DNA of 64,000 nt, from NCBI GenBank assembly GCA_003551945.1, contig PUNZ01000173.1, positions 1-64,000 of the forward strand, given 5' to 3'. The DNA comes from Halovenus sp. (GTDB taxonomy: Archaea; Halobacteriota; Halobacteria; Halobacteriales; Haloarculaceae). The notes under the pieces are model-generated. The model saw nothing but the letters and a program-made list of their open reading frames with translations, did not search any database and was not told where the DNA came from. The translations under genes and the position numbers were made by a program. Positions 41,551-50,384 of this stretch are shown here, one piece after another (position 1 is the stretch's first letter; every line of letters begins with the position of its first letter).

Positions 41551-44388
41551 CTACCAGAACGACCGCGTCCGAGCATATTCGCGTTCTCGGGAGAGAATAT
41601 CGCGGTAAAACTCATCCTCATTCTCACGGAGTTTGTTGATAATCCGTGCGGCATTTCGTGGGCCTACACCGCGGGCGGCAAGCGCAATCACGGCCTGCTT
41701 TCCATGACTTTGCACCAGACTTGCTGACTGATAGGCACGCTTAGTTTGTTTTCGTTGCTCCTCGTCTTTTTCAGGGGTTCTCACGGCTGCGATTGTCTCC
41801 TCATCCCACGGGTTGAGGGCAGCAATCCGTGTTGACTCACAGTGTGGACACCGTGGGGTATCAGATACCCGCTTGACCTGTGTCGTCCGCTTCCAGTCAG
41901 TACAGTGGAGGCAAAAGAGAATGACGCGGTCGTTCTGGATCCGTTCTTTGACCGTCTGAATAACGCTTGCATCAGCATTTTCAGGAGTGAGCAGTTCCTG
42001 ACCAGCGCTCCGCCCGCCGGTGCCAATAGCGGTGTGTTCAGCAATCAGTTCAATCTCGATAGCTCCTGACTGGATTGCGGTAAGTACCTCGCTTGCGGCA
42101 TCGACGGCGAGTTCCTCATGCATGAGTTCGCGCATCGCCTCATCATAAACAGGTGTCCCTTCGAGGGCTTGGAGTAACCGACTCCTCCCAAATCGGTTGG
42201 GTGACCCCCGCCAACGCTTAAGTGCGCCAAATGTTGAGGCCACATGGGCGATGGTGAACTTGAGTGCGTCGGCGTTTTTTAAACTTAATTCGATAATGGC
42301 TTGCACGTGGTCCGGGTCGGTCTCTTCCAAAATAGCCACGACCTCAGTGAGACTGACACCGGCGGGAACGTCGAGTTCAATCCTGTACGGGTCGACCTCT
42401 AGACCGATACTTGACCCGGTTTGCTGGCCAAGCAGCGCGGAAAGCAACCTCCCTAACGTCTCGTTCGTCTGGTGACCAAAGCAGGCATTAATGACCACAG
42501 ACCCAGCCTTCCCTTCGACCACGATGCGCTCATCTGTCGCAACCGGTTGTCCCGCTTCAACCGTCGAGGCAATCTGTTCCATACCAGTGACAACCGTCTC
42601 GTATCCGACATCATAGTGGTGGGCAATATCTCGCGCAATTTGTTCCGTCTCGCCACCGGCCTCGAACTGTTCGACAATGACACCTCTGAGTTGACCCACA
42701 GCCGCTGCGACAGGGCGAGCAACAGGAATTTCCTGCCCGGTCCATGACGGGACCTCCCCAGTCGGATCAGGAATTGGCGAAACGGTCACAACTTCATCCT
42801 CTTCATCAATCTCGGTTATTCGCCACATCTCCCCTCGTTGAACGAACGTCTCACCAGGGCTTGCAAAGTTGACGACGAACCGCTCATCGAGCGTCCCTAC
42901 GCGTGAGCCGCTGGCAACATCCTCAACATCATAGGTTGTCTCATCAGGAATCATCGAGAGATTTCGATAGAAATACTGCCACGTCTCCCGGCGTTTTTCC
43001 AGTGTGTCTTTCTCCTCATCAACCCAGATGATTCGGTTGTCTTGCAGTTCCCTGACGACAGATTTGAACGCTTCAGTCGATAGATTGTGGAAGGGATACG
43101 CGCGAGTGACGATTTCGTAGGCTCGCATCGCTCTAATCTCTCCAAAATCCATGATGAGGCCTGCAATCTGATTCGCAACCGTGTCGAGGCTTCCGTGGTG
43201 CATCTCTGCAGGTTCGACGGCACCCTGACGAGACCGTTGTGCGATGGTGAGCGATTCGATAATGTCGTCGGGGTGGCTGGTGACAATGGTCCCAGAGGAG
43301 TATTCACCCTCACGGTGGCCAGCCCTCCCGATTCGTTGGAGCAAGCGGGCAACCTGTCGTGGACTGTTATACTGAACGACGTGGTCAACGTGACCGACGT
43401 CGATTCCCAGTTCCATCGAGGACGTACAGAGGAGGGCATCGAGTTCCCCAGTTTTGAACGCTGTTTCGACCTCGACGCGAGAGTCCTTTGCAAGCGACCC
43501 ATGGTGAATTCCAACGTCCGTTCCATAGGCTCGGAGCCGCGAACCCAGCGCCTCAGCTGTTTGGCGCGTATTGACAAAAATGAGTGTCGCCTGGTGAGCC
43601 GAAACGAGTTCATCAATCGCCCGAACATGGCTTGCTATTTCGGGGTCCGTCACCAATTCGCTCGCCAGCGTTTCATCTTCCTCTGTGATTGCAGGGCACC
43701 GAACGTCGATATCGACATTGCGCCCAACGGAAACCTCCACGACGTCGAAGGGCCGCCCTCCGGTGAGGAGATTCCCAATCTGGTCCGGATCATCGACGGT
43801 TGCAGAGAGTCCGATTCGCTGGAACGAACCTGCCAGCTCTTCAAGTCGTTCCAATCCAATCGACAGTTGTGCACCCCGCTTTGATACTGCGAGTTCGTGA
43901 ATTTCATCAATGACAACGTGGTCGACGTACTCAAGTGCCTGTCTAAGTTTTTTGCCAGTGAGCATCGCCTGCAGGGTTTCAGGTGTGGTAACCAGCAAGT
44001 CTGGTGGGTCGTTCGCTTGCTTTTGTCGCTGATAATCCGTTGTATCTCCATGGCGAACATCAACATCGATATCCAGTGTTTCACCCCACCAGTCAAGCCG
44101 TTCGCGCATATCTCGGTTAAGCGCCCGGAGTGGCGTGATATACAGCGCCCCGATGCCGAATCGGTCTTCACCGGCGAGCGAATCAAAAATGGGAAGCGTT
44201 GCTGTCTCGGTCTTGCCACTCCCCGTTGGCGCAATCACGACGACGTTGTCGCCGCGCGTCAATCGCCCCAGTGCCTTCCGTTGGGGTTCAGTTGGAGACT
44301 CAAAGCCACGGGCAGAGAGGGCGCTTCGAACCTCATCACCAAGCGCAGTAAACGCGTTCGGCCCCTGCACAACCTCGCGGTTTGCCAT
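41551..44388 (-). CDS. lhr: Lhr-type DEAD/DEAH-box ATP-dependent helicase
   Basis: IAPTGSGKTETATLPIFDSL, VIDEIHEL, QRIGRAGHREGEYSSGTIV, C-terminal Cys pairs FCLHC...CPHC. Confidence 0.93.
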   Translation of the reverse strand: MANREVVQGPNAFTALGDEVRSALSARGFESPTEPQRKALGRLTRGDNVVVIAPTGSGKTETATLPIFDSLAGEDRFGIGALYITPLRALNRDMRERLDWWGETLDIDVDVRHGDTTDYQRQKQANDPPDLLVTTPETLQAMLTGKKLRQALEYVDHVVIDEIHELAVSKRGAQLSIGLERLEELAGSFQRIGLSATVDDPDQIGNLLTGGRPFDVVEVSVGRNVDIDVRCPAITEEDETLASELVTDPEIASHVRAIDELVSAHQATLIFVNTRQTAEALGSRLRAYGTDVGIHHGSLAKDSRVEVETAFKTGELDALLCTSSMELGIDVGHVDHVVQYNSPRQVARLLQRIGRAGHREGEYSSGTIVTSHPDDIIESLTIAQRSRQGAVEPAEMHHGSLDTVANQIAGLIMDFGEIRAMRAYEIVTRAYPFHNLSTEAFKSVVRELQDNRIIWVDEEKDTLEKRRETWQYFYRNLSMIPDETTYDVEDVASGSRVGTLDERFVVNFASPGETFVQRGEMWRITEIDEEDEVVTVSPIPDPTGEVPSWTGQEIPVARPVAAAVGQLRGVIVEQFEAGGETEQIARDIAHHYDVGYETVVTGMEQIASTVEAGQPVATDERIVVEGKAGSVVINACFGHQTNETLGRLLSALLGQQTGSSIGLEVDPYRIELDVPAGVSLTEVVAILEETDPDHVQAIIELSLKNADALKFTIAHVASTFGALKRWRGSPNRFGRSRLLQALEGTPVYDEAMRELMHEELAVDAASEVLTAIQSGAIEIELIAEHTAIGTGGRSAGQELLTPENADASVIQTVKERIQNDRVILFCLHCTDWKRTTQVKRVSDTPRCPHCESTRIAALNPWDEETIAAVRTPEKDEEQRKQTKRAYQSASLVQSHGKQAVIALAARGVGPRNAARIINKLRENEDEFYRDILSREREYARTRSFW

Positions 44389-44505
44389 TGTGGATTGATT
44401 AGGGATTGAACTGATTAAGGCCGTCGGAGCATCAAGCGGACTACTGGGAAGTCCTGTCGGGCGAGATGCGACATGCAAAAGATGTGGCATTCCTTCAGAA
44501 CAGGT

Positions 44506-44985
44506 ATGGAAACAACTCGGCATTTCGTTGCGACAGTCTATGTCGTCAACGACGGGGAAACAGCGTTACATCACCACGAAAAACTCGATATGTGGCTTCC
44601 GCCGGGGGGACACATCGATAGAGACGAACTCCCACACGAAGCGGCGAAACGAGAGGTCAGAGAGGAGATTGGACTCGATATCGACTTGCTTGCTCCCCAG
44701 GGAAATCTTGAATCAGAGACAGTCCGGTCCATTCCACAGCCACAGCATTTCTTGCTTGAAGATATCAACGTCCACGACGAGGGTGTTGGTCACCAGCACA
44801 TCGACTTTATTTACTATGGCCACGCTGAAAGCCAAGCTATCGACCCTGCTCCGGGTGAGACACCAGCAACCCAGTGGGAATGGTTTACTCCCGAGGAGTT
44901 ACAGACCAACCATGACCGATTCGAGCCTGATGTCATCGAAATCGGGCAACGAGCAATCGAAGCAGTCAACGACTATACGTCGTGA
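44506..44985 (+). CDS. NUDIX hydrolase
   Basis: LPPGGHIDRDELPHEAAKREVREEIGLDI Nudix box. Confidence 0.94.
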   Translation: METTRHFVATVYVVNDGETALHHHEKLDMWLPPGGHIDRDELPHEAAKREVREEIGLDIDLLAPQGNLESETVRSIPQPQHFLLEDINVHDEGVGHQHIDFIYYGHAESQAIDPAPGETPATQWEWFTPEELQTNHDRFEPDVIEIGQRAIEAVNDYTS

Positions 44986-45042
44986 CGACAGCACAAACCG
45001 AGAATCAGCACTGGTAAATACCGGCGTCGGAGAGTCGAAGGC

Positions 45043-45897
45043 ATGGAAGGAACCGCACGCGCACCGGCGGCGGGGACGGTGCTCAACGCACTTGCAACCG
45101 GGACAGGGTCGGCATTTGCTATTTCAGAATACACCACAGCGAGCGTCGATCTTGATAACCAAAAGGGCGTAACCGGCGAAATCGTCGGCGCACCCGAGGC
45201 CGATACGCGGCTTGTCGAGCGCTGTGTCGAACTCGTAACCGCGGAGTACGGCACAGGGGAAGGCGGAACGGTGACGACAGAAAGCGAGGTTCCGATGGCC
45301 TCGGGCTTGAAATCATCAAGCGCCGCAGCGAACGCCACCGTCCTGGCGACGCTCTCTGCACTCGGAAAAGCAGATGTTGTCTCGCGAGAAGCGGCCGCCA
45401 GAATCGGTGTCGCTGCTGCCCGAGATGTCGGCGTCACAATCACTGGAGCGTTCGATGACGCCAGTGCGAGTATGCTCGGCGGCGTCACCGTCACGGACAA
45501 CGAGACCGATACCCTGCTTCACCGAGAAGAACGGGACTGGAGTGTTCTCGTCTGGACGCCACCGGAGCAATCCTTCAGCGCAGATGCTGATGTCGAGGCC
45601 TGTACACAAATAGCTCCGATGGCGGAGTTCGTCGCTGAGTTGGCACTCGAAGGGAAATTTGAGCGAGCGATGACAGTAAACGGGTTGGCATTCTGTGCAG
45701 CGCTTGGCTTCGATAGCCAACCAATGGTCGAAGTGATGGCAACGGTCGATGGCGTCTCGTTGTCCGGGACAGGGCCGAGTTTCACGGCTGTTGGCGACGA
45801 ATCAACGCTCGAAGCAATTCGGTCACGTTGGGACGACCGTCCTGGGATGACGAGACTGACAACGACTCAAACGGCCGGGGCAACCATTCTCGGCTGA
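45043..45897 (+). CDS. aroK: Archaeal (GHMP-type) shikimate kinase
   Basis: GTARAPAAGTVLNALATGTGSAFAISEYT, VPMASGLKSSSAAANATVLA GHMP motif. Confidence 0.92.
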   Translation: MEGTARAPAAGTVLNALATGTGSAFAISEYTTASVDLDNQKGVTGEIVGAPEADTRLVERCVELVTAEYGTGEGGTVTTESEVPMASGLKSSSAAANATVLATLSALGKADVVSREAAARIGVAAARDVGVTITGAFDDASASMLGGVTVTDNETDTLLHREERDWSVLVWTPPEQSFSADADVEACTQIAPMAEFVAELALEGKFERAMTVNGLAFCAALGFDSQPMVEVMATVDGVSLSGTGPSFTAVGDESTLEAIRSRWDDRPGMTRLTTTQTAGATILG

Positions 45898-45984
45898 TAA
45901 TTCCGATGAGCAAGACCGAAGCGATAAAACGCATCCCCGCAAGAGACTACGATATATGACCACACACGTTGGAGGCGACTGGCG

Positions 45985-46284
45985 ATGAGTAGCGAATCAA
46001 CAATCAACCCCGAGGAGATGTCGCTCGATGAGTTGCGGACCGAGATTCGGGATATCGACCGGGATATCGTCGAGTTGATTGCCCGGAGAACGTACGTTGC
46101 CGATACGATTGCGCAGGTCAAAGCAAGCAAAGACCTCCCGACAACCGATGAAAAACAAGAGGAGGTAGTGATGGACCGTGCCGGCGAAAATGCGGAACGA
46201 TTTGATGTTGATGCAAATCTTGTCAAAGCAATCTTCCGATTACTTATCGAACTGAACAAGGTTGAACAACGCGAGAATCGGTGA
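45985..46284 (+). CDS. aroQ: Chorismate mutase (AroQ class)
   Basis: MSLDELRTEIRDIDRDIVELIARRTYVADTIAQVKASKDLP...AIFRLLIELNKVEQRENR*. Confidence 0.93.
   Translation: MSSESTINPEEMSLDELRTEIRDIDRDIVELIARRTYVADTIAQVKASKDLPTTDEKQEEVVMDRAGENAERFDVDANLVKAIFRLLIELNKVEQRENR
46252..46284 (+). repeat. Upstream copy of 33-bp direct repeat (chorismate mutase 3' end)
   Basis: ctgaacaaggttgaacaacgcgagaatcggtga; 30/33 identical to 47966-47998. Confidence 0.9.
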
Positions 46285-47086
46285 AACCGGCATTCCGTGG
46301 CGATTCAAACATAAGGTGAGCGAACCGCTCTTGGAAGGCACTTCAGAAGAGCTGTTCTCCGTCGTTTCTCCTCCAGTGGGCGGGCCCGATGTTTTCGTAC
46401 CGCTCGGCGAGTCGCAACTCCGAGAACATCTCGAAGCCACGAACGACCCAGAACCAAGACGGCTGGCATTCAAAGCCGTCGATTCGACGGAACAGATGAT
46501 CGGGTACGTAGAACTGAACACGATTGACCGACGAAATCTCTCAGCGAGCGTCTCACGGGTCATCGTGAGCCCAGACGAACGCGACCGCTTGGAACGGGAG
46601 CAACGGAACCTCTCGCGCAAAGAACACAGGTCGAACAACTGGGAGAAACAACGCCAGACCGTAGCCGAGCGCTACCAGAAAATAAAGCGCAAGCGGCGTG
46701 ATTTCCTGCACAAACTCTCGGCATACTATGCTCGGGAGTATGACCTTGTGGCTGTTGAAGACCTCAACGTGAAGGGGATGCTGGAATCACCGCGTAACAG
46801 CCGCAACAGGGCGTCTGCGGCGTGGGGAACGTTCCTCCGAATGCTGGAATACAAGAGCGAACGGGAAGGGACGCACTTCGTTGCGGTTGACCCAAGAGGA
46901 ACGACCAAAGAGTGTGCAGGGTGTGGTGTGGAGACGGACAAACCACTGTGGGTACGTGAGCATTCGTGTCCATCATGTGGGTTTGAAGCGGATAGAGATT
47001 TGAATGCAGCGTGGAATGTTCTTTCTCGCGGTCTTTCAGAACTAGGAGTGGTTCACTCCGAAGGAACGTCCTCAGAATCGCCATGA
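46285..47086 (+). pseudogene. Chimeric pseudogene: GNAT acetyltransferase N-terminus fused to TnpB C-terminus
   Basis: Frame reads WRF...EELFSVVSPPVGGPDVFVPLGESQLREHLEATNDPEPRRLAFKAV...GYVELNTIDRRNLSASVSRVIVSPDER (GNAT), then DRLEREQRNLSRKEHRSNNWEKQRQTVAERYQ...LVAVEDLNVKGM...CAGCG...CPSCGFEADRDLNAAWN (TnpB). Confidence 0.85.
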
Positions 47087-47124
47087 GATTCTGATGGGCT
47101 GCGAAAATCGCACAGCGATTTTCG
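47072..47124 (+). repeat. Two tandem hairpins inserted in the tnpB 3' tail
   Basis: tcagaatc-gccatga-gattctga and cgaaaatcg-cacag-cgattttcg; the first loop carries the in-frame TGA. Confidence 0.7.
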
Positions 47125-47190
47125 AACGCCTGTGGAGACTGCGCTCCCTACGGGAACTGCGGTTGTTCCTGCAAAGCACGTCGTGGAAAC

Positions 47191-47255
47191 AGGAAGCCCC
47201 ACCCTCAACGAGCAAACGGGAGACGCCGTGAGCGAGTAGGGTGGGGTAGTTCACT
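47191..47255 (+). mobile_element. IS200/IS605 (IS1341-type) right end / probable omega-RNA scaffold
   Basis: Hairpin ccccaccct (47197-47205)...agggtgggg (47238-47246) followed by tagttcac; overlaps tnpB tail VVETGSPTLNEQTGDAVSE*. Confidence 0.7.
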
Positions 47256-47284
47256 ACGCTCTCATATTGATTACAGCAGATACG

Positions 47285-47638
47285 TCAGTCCAGTCCGAGA
47301 CTCAGTTTCAATGCCTCGTCCACCGTCTCCATCGTCTCTGTGTCGAGGCTTCCAAGCACCGAGTGAATCCGCTTTTCGATGGAGACGACACGTATCTGGT
47401 CGAGGCGAATTGAGGAATCGTTCTCAAACGGTGACTCCGCCGCTTCGACGAGGACCTCGAACGGATAGCCTCGATACGTTCCCGTGGCAGGCGCAACGAT
47501 AGTCGTACTAGCATTGTTATTCCCAACATCGTTCTGGACGACTACTGCAGGACGAGTTTTCTTCATTTCGTGCCCTTCGGCAGGATCAAGTCGAACGATA
47601 ACAACGTCGCCGCGACGAATTTCCACGTCCTCGCTCAT
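47285..47638 (-). CDS. PemK/MazF family toxin
   Basis: IRRGDVVIVRLDPAEGHEMKKTRPAVVVQNDVGN...TIVAPATGTYRGYPFEV. Confidence 0.9.
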   Translation of the reverse strand: MSEDVEIRRGDVVIVRLDPAEGHEMKKTRPAVVVQNDVGNNNASTTIVAPATGTYRGYPFEVLVEAAESPFENDSSIRLDQIRVVSIEKRIHSVLGSLDTETMETVDEALKLSLGLD

Positions 47639-47874
47639 TTATCCAGCCCGCTCCACGCCTCGTCCGATGCTTCGTCCCACTCTTCTGCAAGCTCTTCCGC
47701 ACTCTGAGATGCCTCGCGGTACGCAGCAGCCAGTTCATCTTCATTGGGTTGGTCAGATTCTACCTCGACGACGGCGACGGTCACACGTTTGTTGGCGTAC
47801 TCCGTTCCAAGATAGATTCGGCCTCGATCGTCGGTCTCGTTCGTTCGGAGGTCCCGAGCATCTACTTTCGTCAT
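47635..47874 (-). CDS. AbrB-like antitoxin
   Basis: ETDDRGRIYLGTEYANKRVTVAVVEVE; ATGA overlap with the toxin start. Confidence 0.8.
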   Translation of the reverse strand: MTKVDARDLRTNETDDRGRIYLGTEYANKRVTVAVVEVESDQPNEDELAAAYREASQSAEELAEEWDEASDEAWSGLDK

Positions 47875-47965
47875 GTTACCAACTTGGACCTACTGCTGAA
47901 TAAACATTGCCCACTATTACCCACGAAAGATATTTTCTGTAACTCGTGCCATGGATTTCATCTAC

Positions 47966-47998
47966 CTGAACAAGGTTGAGCAACGGGAAAATCGGTGA
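47966..47998 (+). repeat. Downstream copy of 33-bp direct repeat (orphan chorismate mutase 3' end)
   Basis: ctgaacaaggttgagcaacgggaaaatcggtga encodes LNKVEQRENR*; three mismatches, all synonymous third positions. Confidence 0.9.
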
Positions 47999-48045
47999 TT
48001 CATAAGACAGTGTGAATCGGTCTACAAAGAGACGATAGCACGAGT

Positions 48046-48828
48046 TCAGGAAAGATATGCGCTTGCTATCGTTTGCAACTGCTCGCTCTCTTCAAGCGTA
48101 TGTGTCGTTGAGAGGGGCGAGACGCTAATATGATTATTTAGAATGGTTCGTCGGTCCGTTCCCTCTTCATCGGGGATGTCACCATCCGCCATTTTCTCCC
48201 AGAGTTCGTCCTCAATGTCGATTGTCTTGCCGTTGCGCTTGGCGGTTAGTTCAGAGACAGGGGACGGATAGGTGAGTTTTATCTGGTCGGTGCTCCGTTC
48301 GACCGTTGGGGCATTGACGTTCAGATAATCAATCCGGTCAAATAGCTCGTTTTCCACAGCCTGCTCGGTAAGATACGCTGTCGCCTTGACGGCCGATTCG
48401 TATGCTTCCGACGTGCGGTTGAAACTCCGTGGGTCAAACTCATCACCCGGGATGTACATCGATGAGGCAACCGCAGGAACTCCAAAAAACGCCGCTTCGA
48501 CGGCAGCGCTCACAGTTCCGGACCTGCCAAGGGTCACAGCACCGAGATTTGCACCACGGTTACAGCCCGAGACAACGACATCTGTCTCCGGACACAGTTC
48601 CGAGAGTCCTGCAATCACACAGTCAGATGGTGTCCCGTGGACAAGGTAGCCCAGTTCGTGCTCACCGTATTCGACAGAGTACGAAAGTGTCCGACCCACC
48701 GCGCTTTGGTCGTCTGCAGGAGCCACGACAGTCACATTGCCAATATCGGAAAGACCAGCAGCGAGCGCACGTATGCCCGGCGCCTCAATGCCGTCGTCAT
48801 TTGTCACGAGAATTTCGAGGTCGCTCAT
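48046..48828 (-). CDS. surE: 5'/3'-nucleotidase SurE
   Basis: MSDLEILVTNDDGIEAPGIRALAAGL, VVSGCNRGANLG. Confidence 0.95.
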   Translation of the reverse strand: MSDLEILVTNDDGIEAPGIRALAAGLSDIGNVTVVAPADDQSAVGRTLSYSVEYGEHELGYLVHGTPSDCVIAGLSELCPETDVVVSGCNRGANLGAVTLGRSGTVSAAVEAAFFGVPAVASSMYIPGDEFDPRSFNRTSEAYESAVKATAYLTEQAVENELFDRIDYLNVNAPTVERSTDQIKLTYPSPVSELTAKRNGKTIDIEDELWEKMADGDIPDEEGTDRRTILNNHISVSPLSTTHTLEESEQLQTIASAYLS

Positions 48829-48956
48829 ACCGGGACCTTGGGGGCTGGTGGTATCAAGGTGGCGTTTGGGTATCCAGCGACCCACACAAAGAGCGTGATT
48901 TTGCTACCAGCAATGGCAGGGAACTGCACCGCAGATAGCTCAGTGGGCCAAGGCAG

Positions 48957-50315
48957 TTAGCTGGATTTATGCAGTCGCGTTCTATCGTAAAAGAGATCCA
49001 CGTGGTCCTCGTGCGGTTTGAAAAATGCCCGCTTTCGGACACCATTATCTGTTGGAATTTCAAACTCATAATCAAGGTTTGTGGGGTCTGCTGGAATGAG
49101 CAGTGTCGTCGTGTTATCGAGGTCGTGTTTGGTTGTCAGTTGGAGGACGCTGCCTTGTTGCTCGACCGTTGCCTGTGTAATCCCCCGATACGATTCGTAC
49201 TCGCCAGTGAGTTCCTCGAATATTGCTTTCCGGCGGTAGTACGGAACGACGGTTTCGGGTTCTTTGCCATCAAGTATTGCAAGAATCCCTTCTGCAACCG
49301 TCGGTGGTGTGGTTGCTGGCGTGGTGTTTGCCCCGATTGCAATCGTATACTCACCATCAGGGGTAAATCCGATATACGAAGAGGAGACGCCCAATGACCC
49401 GCCGTGCCCAATCATGGTTCGGTCACCGACCTGAACTCGCTCCCAACCATAGCCGTACTCGTTTCCGGCACGCGGGACATGCCCGTCGTGTGCGGTGGCC
49501 AGTCGCTCTGACGGAATGAGTTCAGCCCCGTCGAAAGTCCCACCATTCTGATTCATCACGAGATAGTTCGTCAACTCGGTGACGGGGGCCAACAATCCCC
49601 CAGCAGCATAGCTTAGTTCGCGGTGGGGAAATGGGGTCGCTTCCGGCCCGCCATCCCGAAGGATATACGGCGTCATCATATCCTCATCTGTGTTGTCCGG
49701 GGCAAACGTCGAACGTTCCATACCAAGCGGTGAGAGGACTTCCGACTCGATAACCGATGCAAACGGCCTGCCAGTTACTTCCTCAATGAGCATACCCAGC
49801 AGGATATAGCCCGAGTTATTGTACATCACAAACTCCTCGTCCGTGAGCTCCGTGTCTGCGCCGTTGACGTGGCGGTAGAAATCTTCTCTGTCGCCGAGTG
49901 GGACGGTGAACTCTTCAATACCGGTCAACCGTGAGAGAAGGACTTCACTCGTTTTAAGAGATGGGATGCCTGAGGAGTGCGTTAAGAGTTCATGAATCGT
50001 AATCGGTTGCTCCCCGTCACCAAGTGTGAACGCTGGAAGGTAGGAACTGACGGCGTCCGTAACCGAGAGCGCACCCCGCTCTTCCAACAAGAGAATACCG
50101 AGGGCCGCAAACGATTTACTCACTGAAGCGACGCCATACAACGTGTCCGCTGTTGCTGGCTCGTTCGTTTCGAGGTCTCGTGACCCAAATCCACTTGCAT
50201 AGACAAGTTCCCCGTCGCGTGACAGCGCAACGCTCGCGCCGGGAACGGATGCTTCGGTAAGCCACTCGCCAACAAACTGTTCAATCTCCCTGCATGTGTG
50301 GTCCGATAGCGACAT
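48957..50315 (-). CDS. Serine hydrolase, beta-lactamase/PBP4-like
   Basis: LYGVASVSKSFAALG (SxxK), MYNNSGYILLG (YxN), MIGHGGSLG (HGG). Confidence 0.94.
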   Translation of the reverse strand: MSLSDHTCREIEQFVGEWLTEASVPGASVALSRDGELVYASGFGSRDLETNEPATADTLYGVASVSKSFAALGILLLEERGALSVTDAVSSYLPAFTLGDGEQPITIHELLTHSSGIPSLKTSEVLLSRLTGIEEFTVPLGDREDFYRHVNGADTELTDEEFVMYNNSGYILLGMLIEEVTGRPFASVIESEVLSPLGMERSTFAPDNTDEDMMTPYILRDGGPEATPFPHRELSYAAGGLLAPVTELTNYLVMNQNGGTFDGAELIPSERLATAHDGHVPRAGNEYGYGWERVQVGDRTMIGHGGSLGVSSSYIGFTPDGEYTIAIGANTTPATTPPTVAEGILAILDGKEPETVVPYYRRKAIFEELTGEYESYRGITQATVEQQGSVLQLTTKHDLDNTTTLLIPADPTNLDYEFEIPTDNGVRKRAFFKPHEDHVDLFYDRTRLHKSS

Positions 50316-50384
50316 GCTTGAGAGTATGCAGGAGGCGTTATGAAATTCCCGCAAAAAGTGAGTGGTTATGAAGCTCCGTTCCAG

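Noticed and set aside
42951-43628. Long alternative ORFs on both strands within the Lhr region
   Set aside because: All overlap the well-supported helicase frame and have shadow-ORF composition
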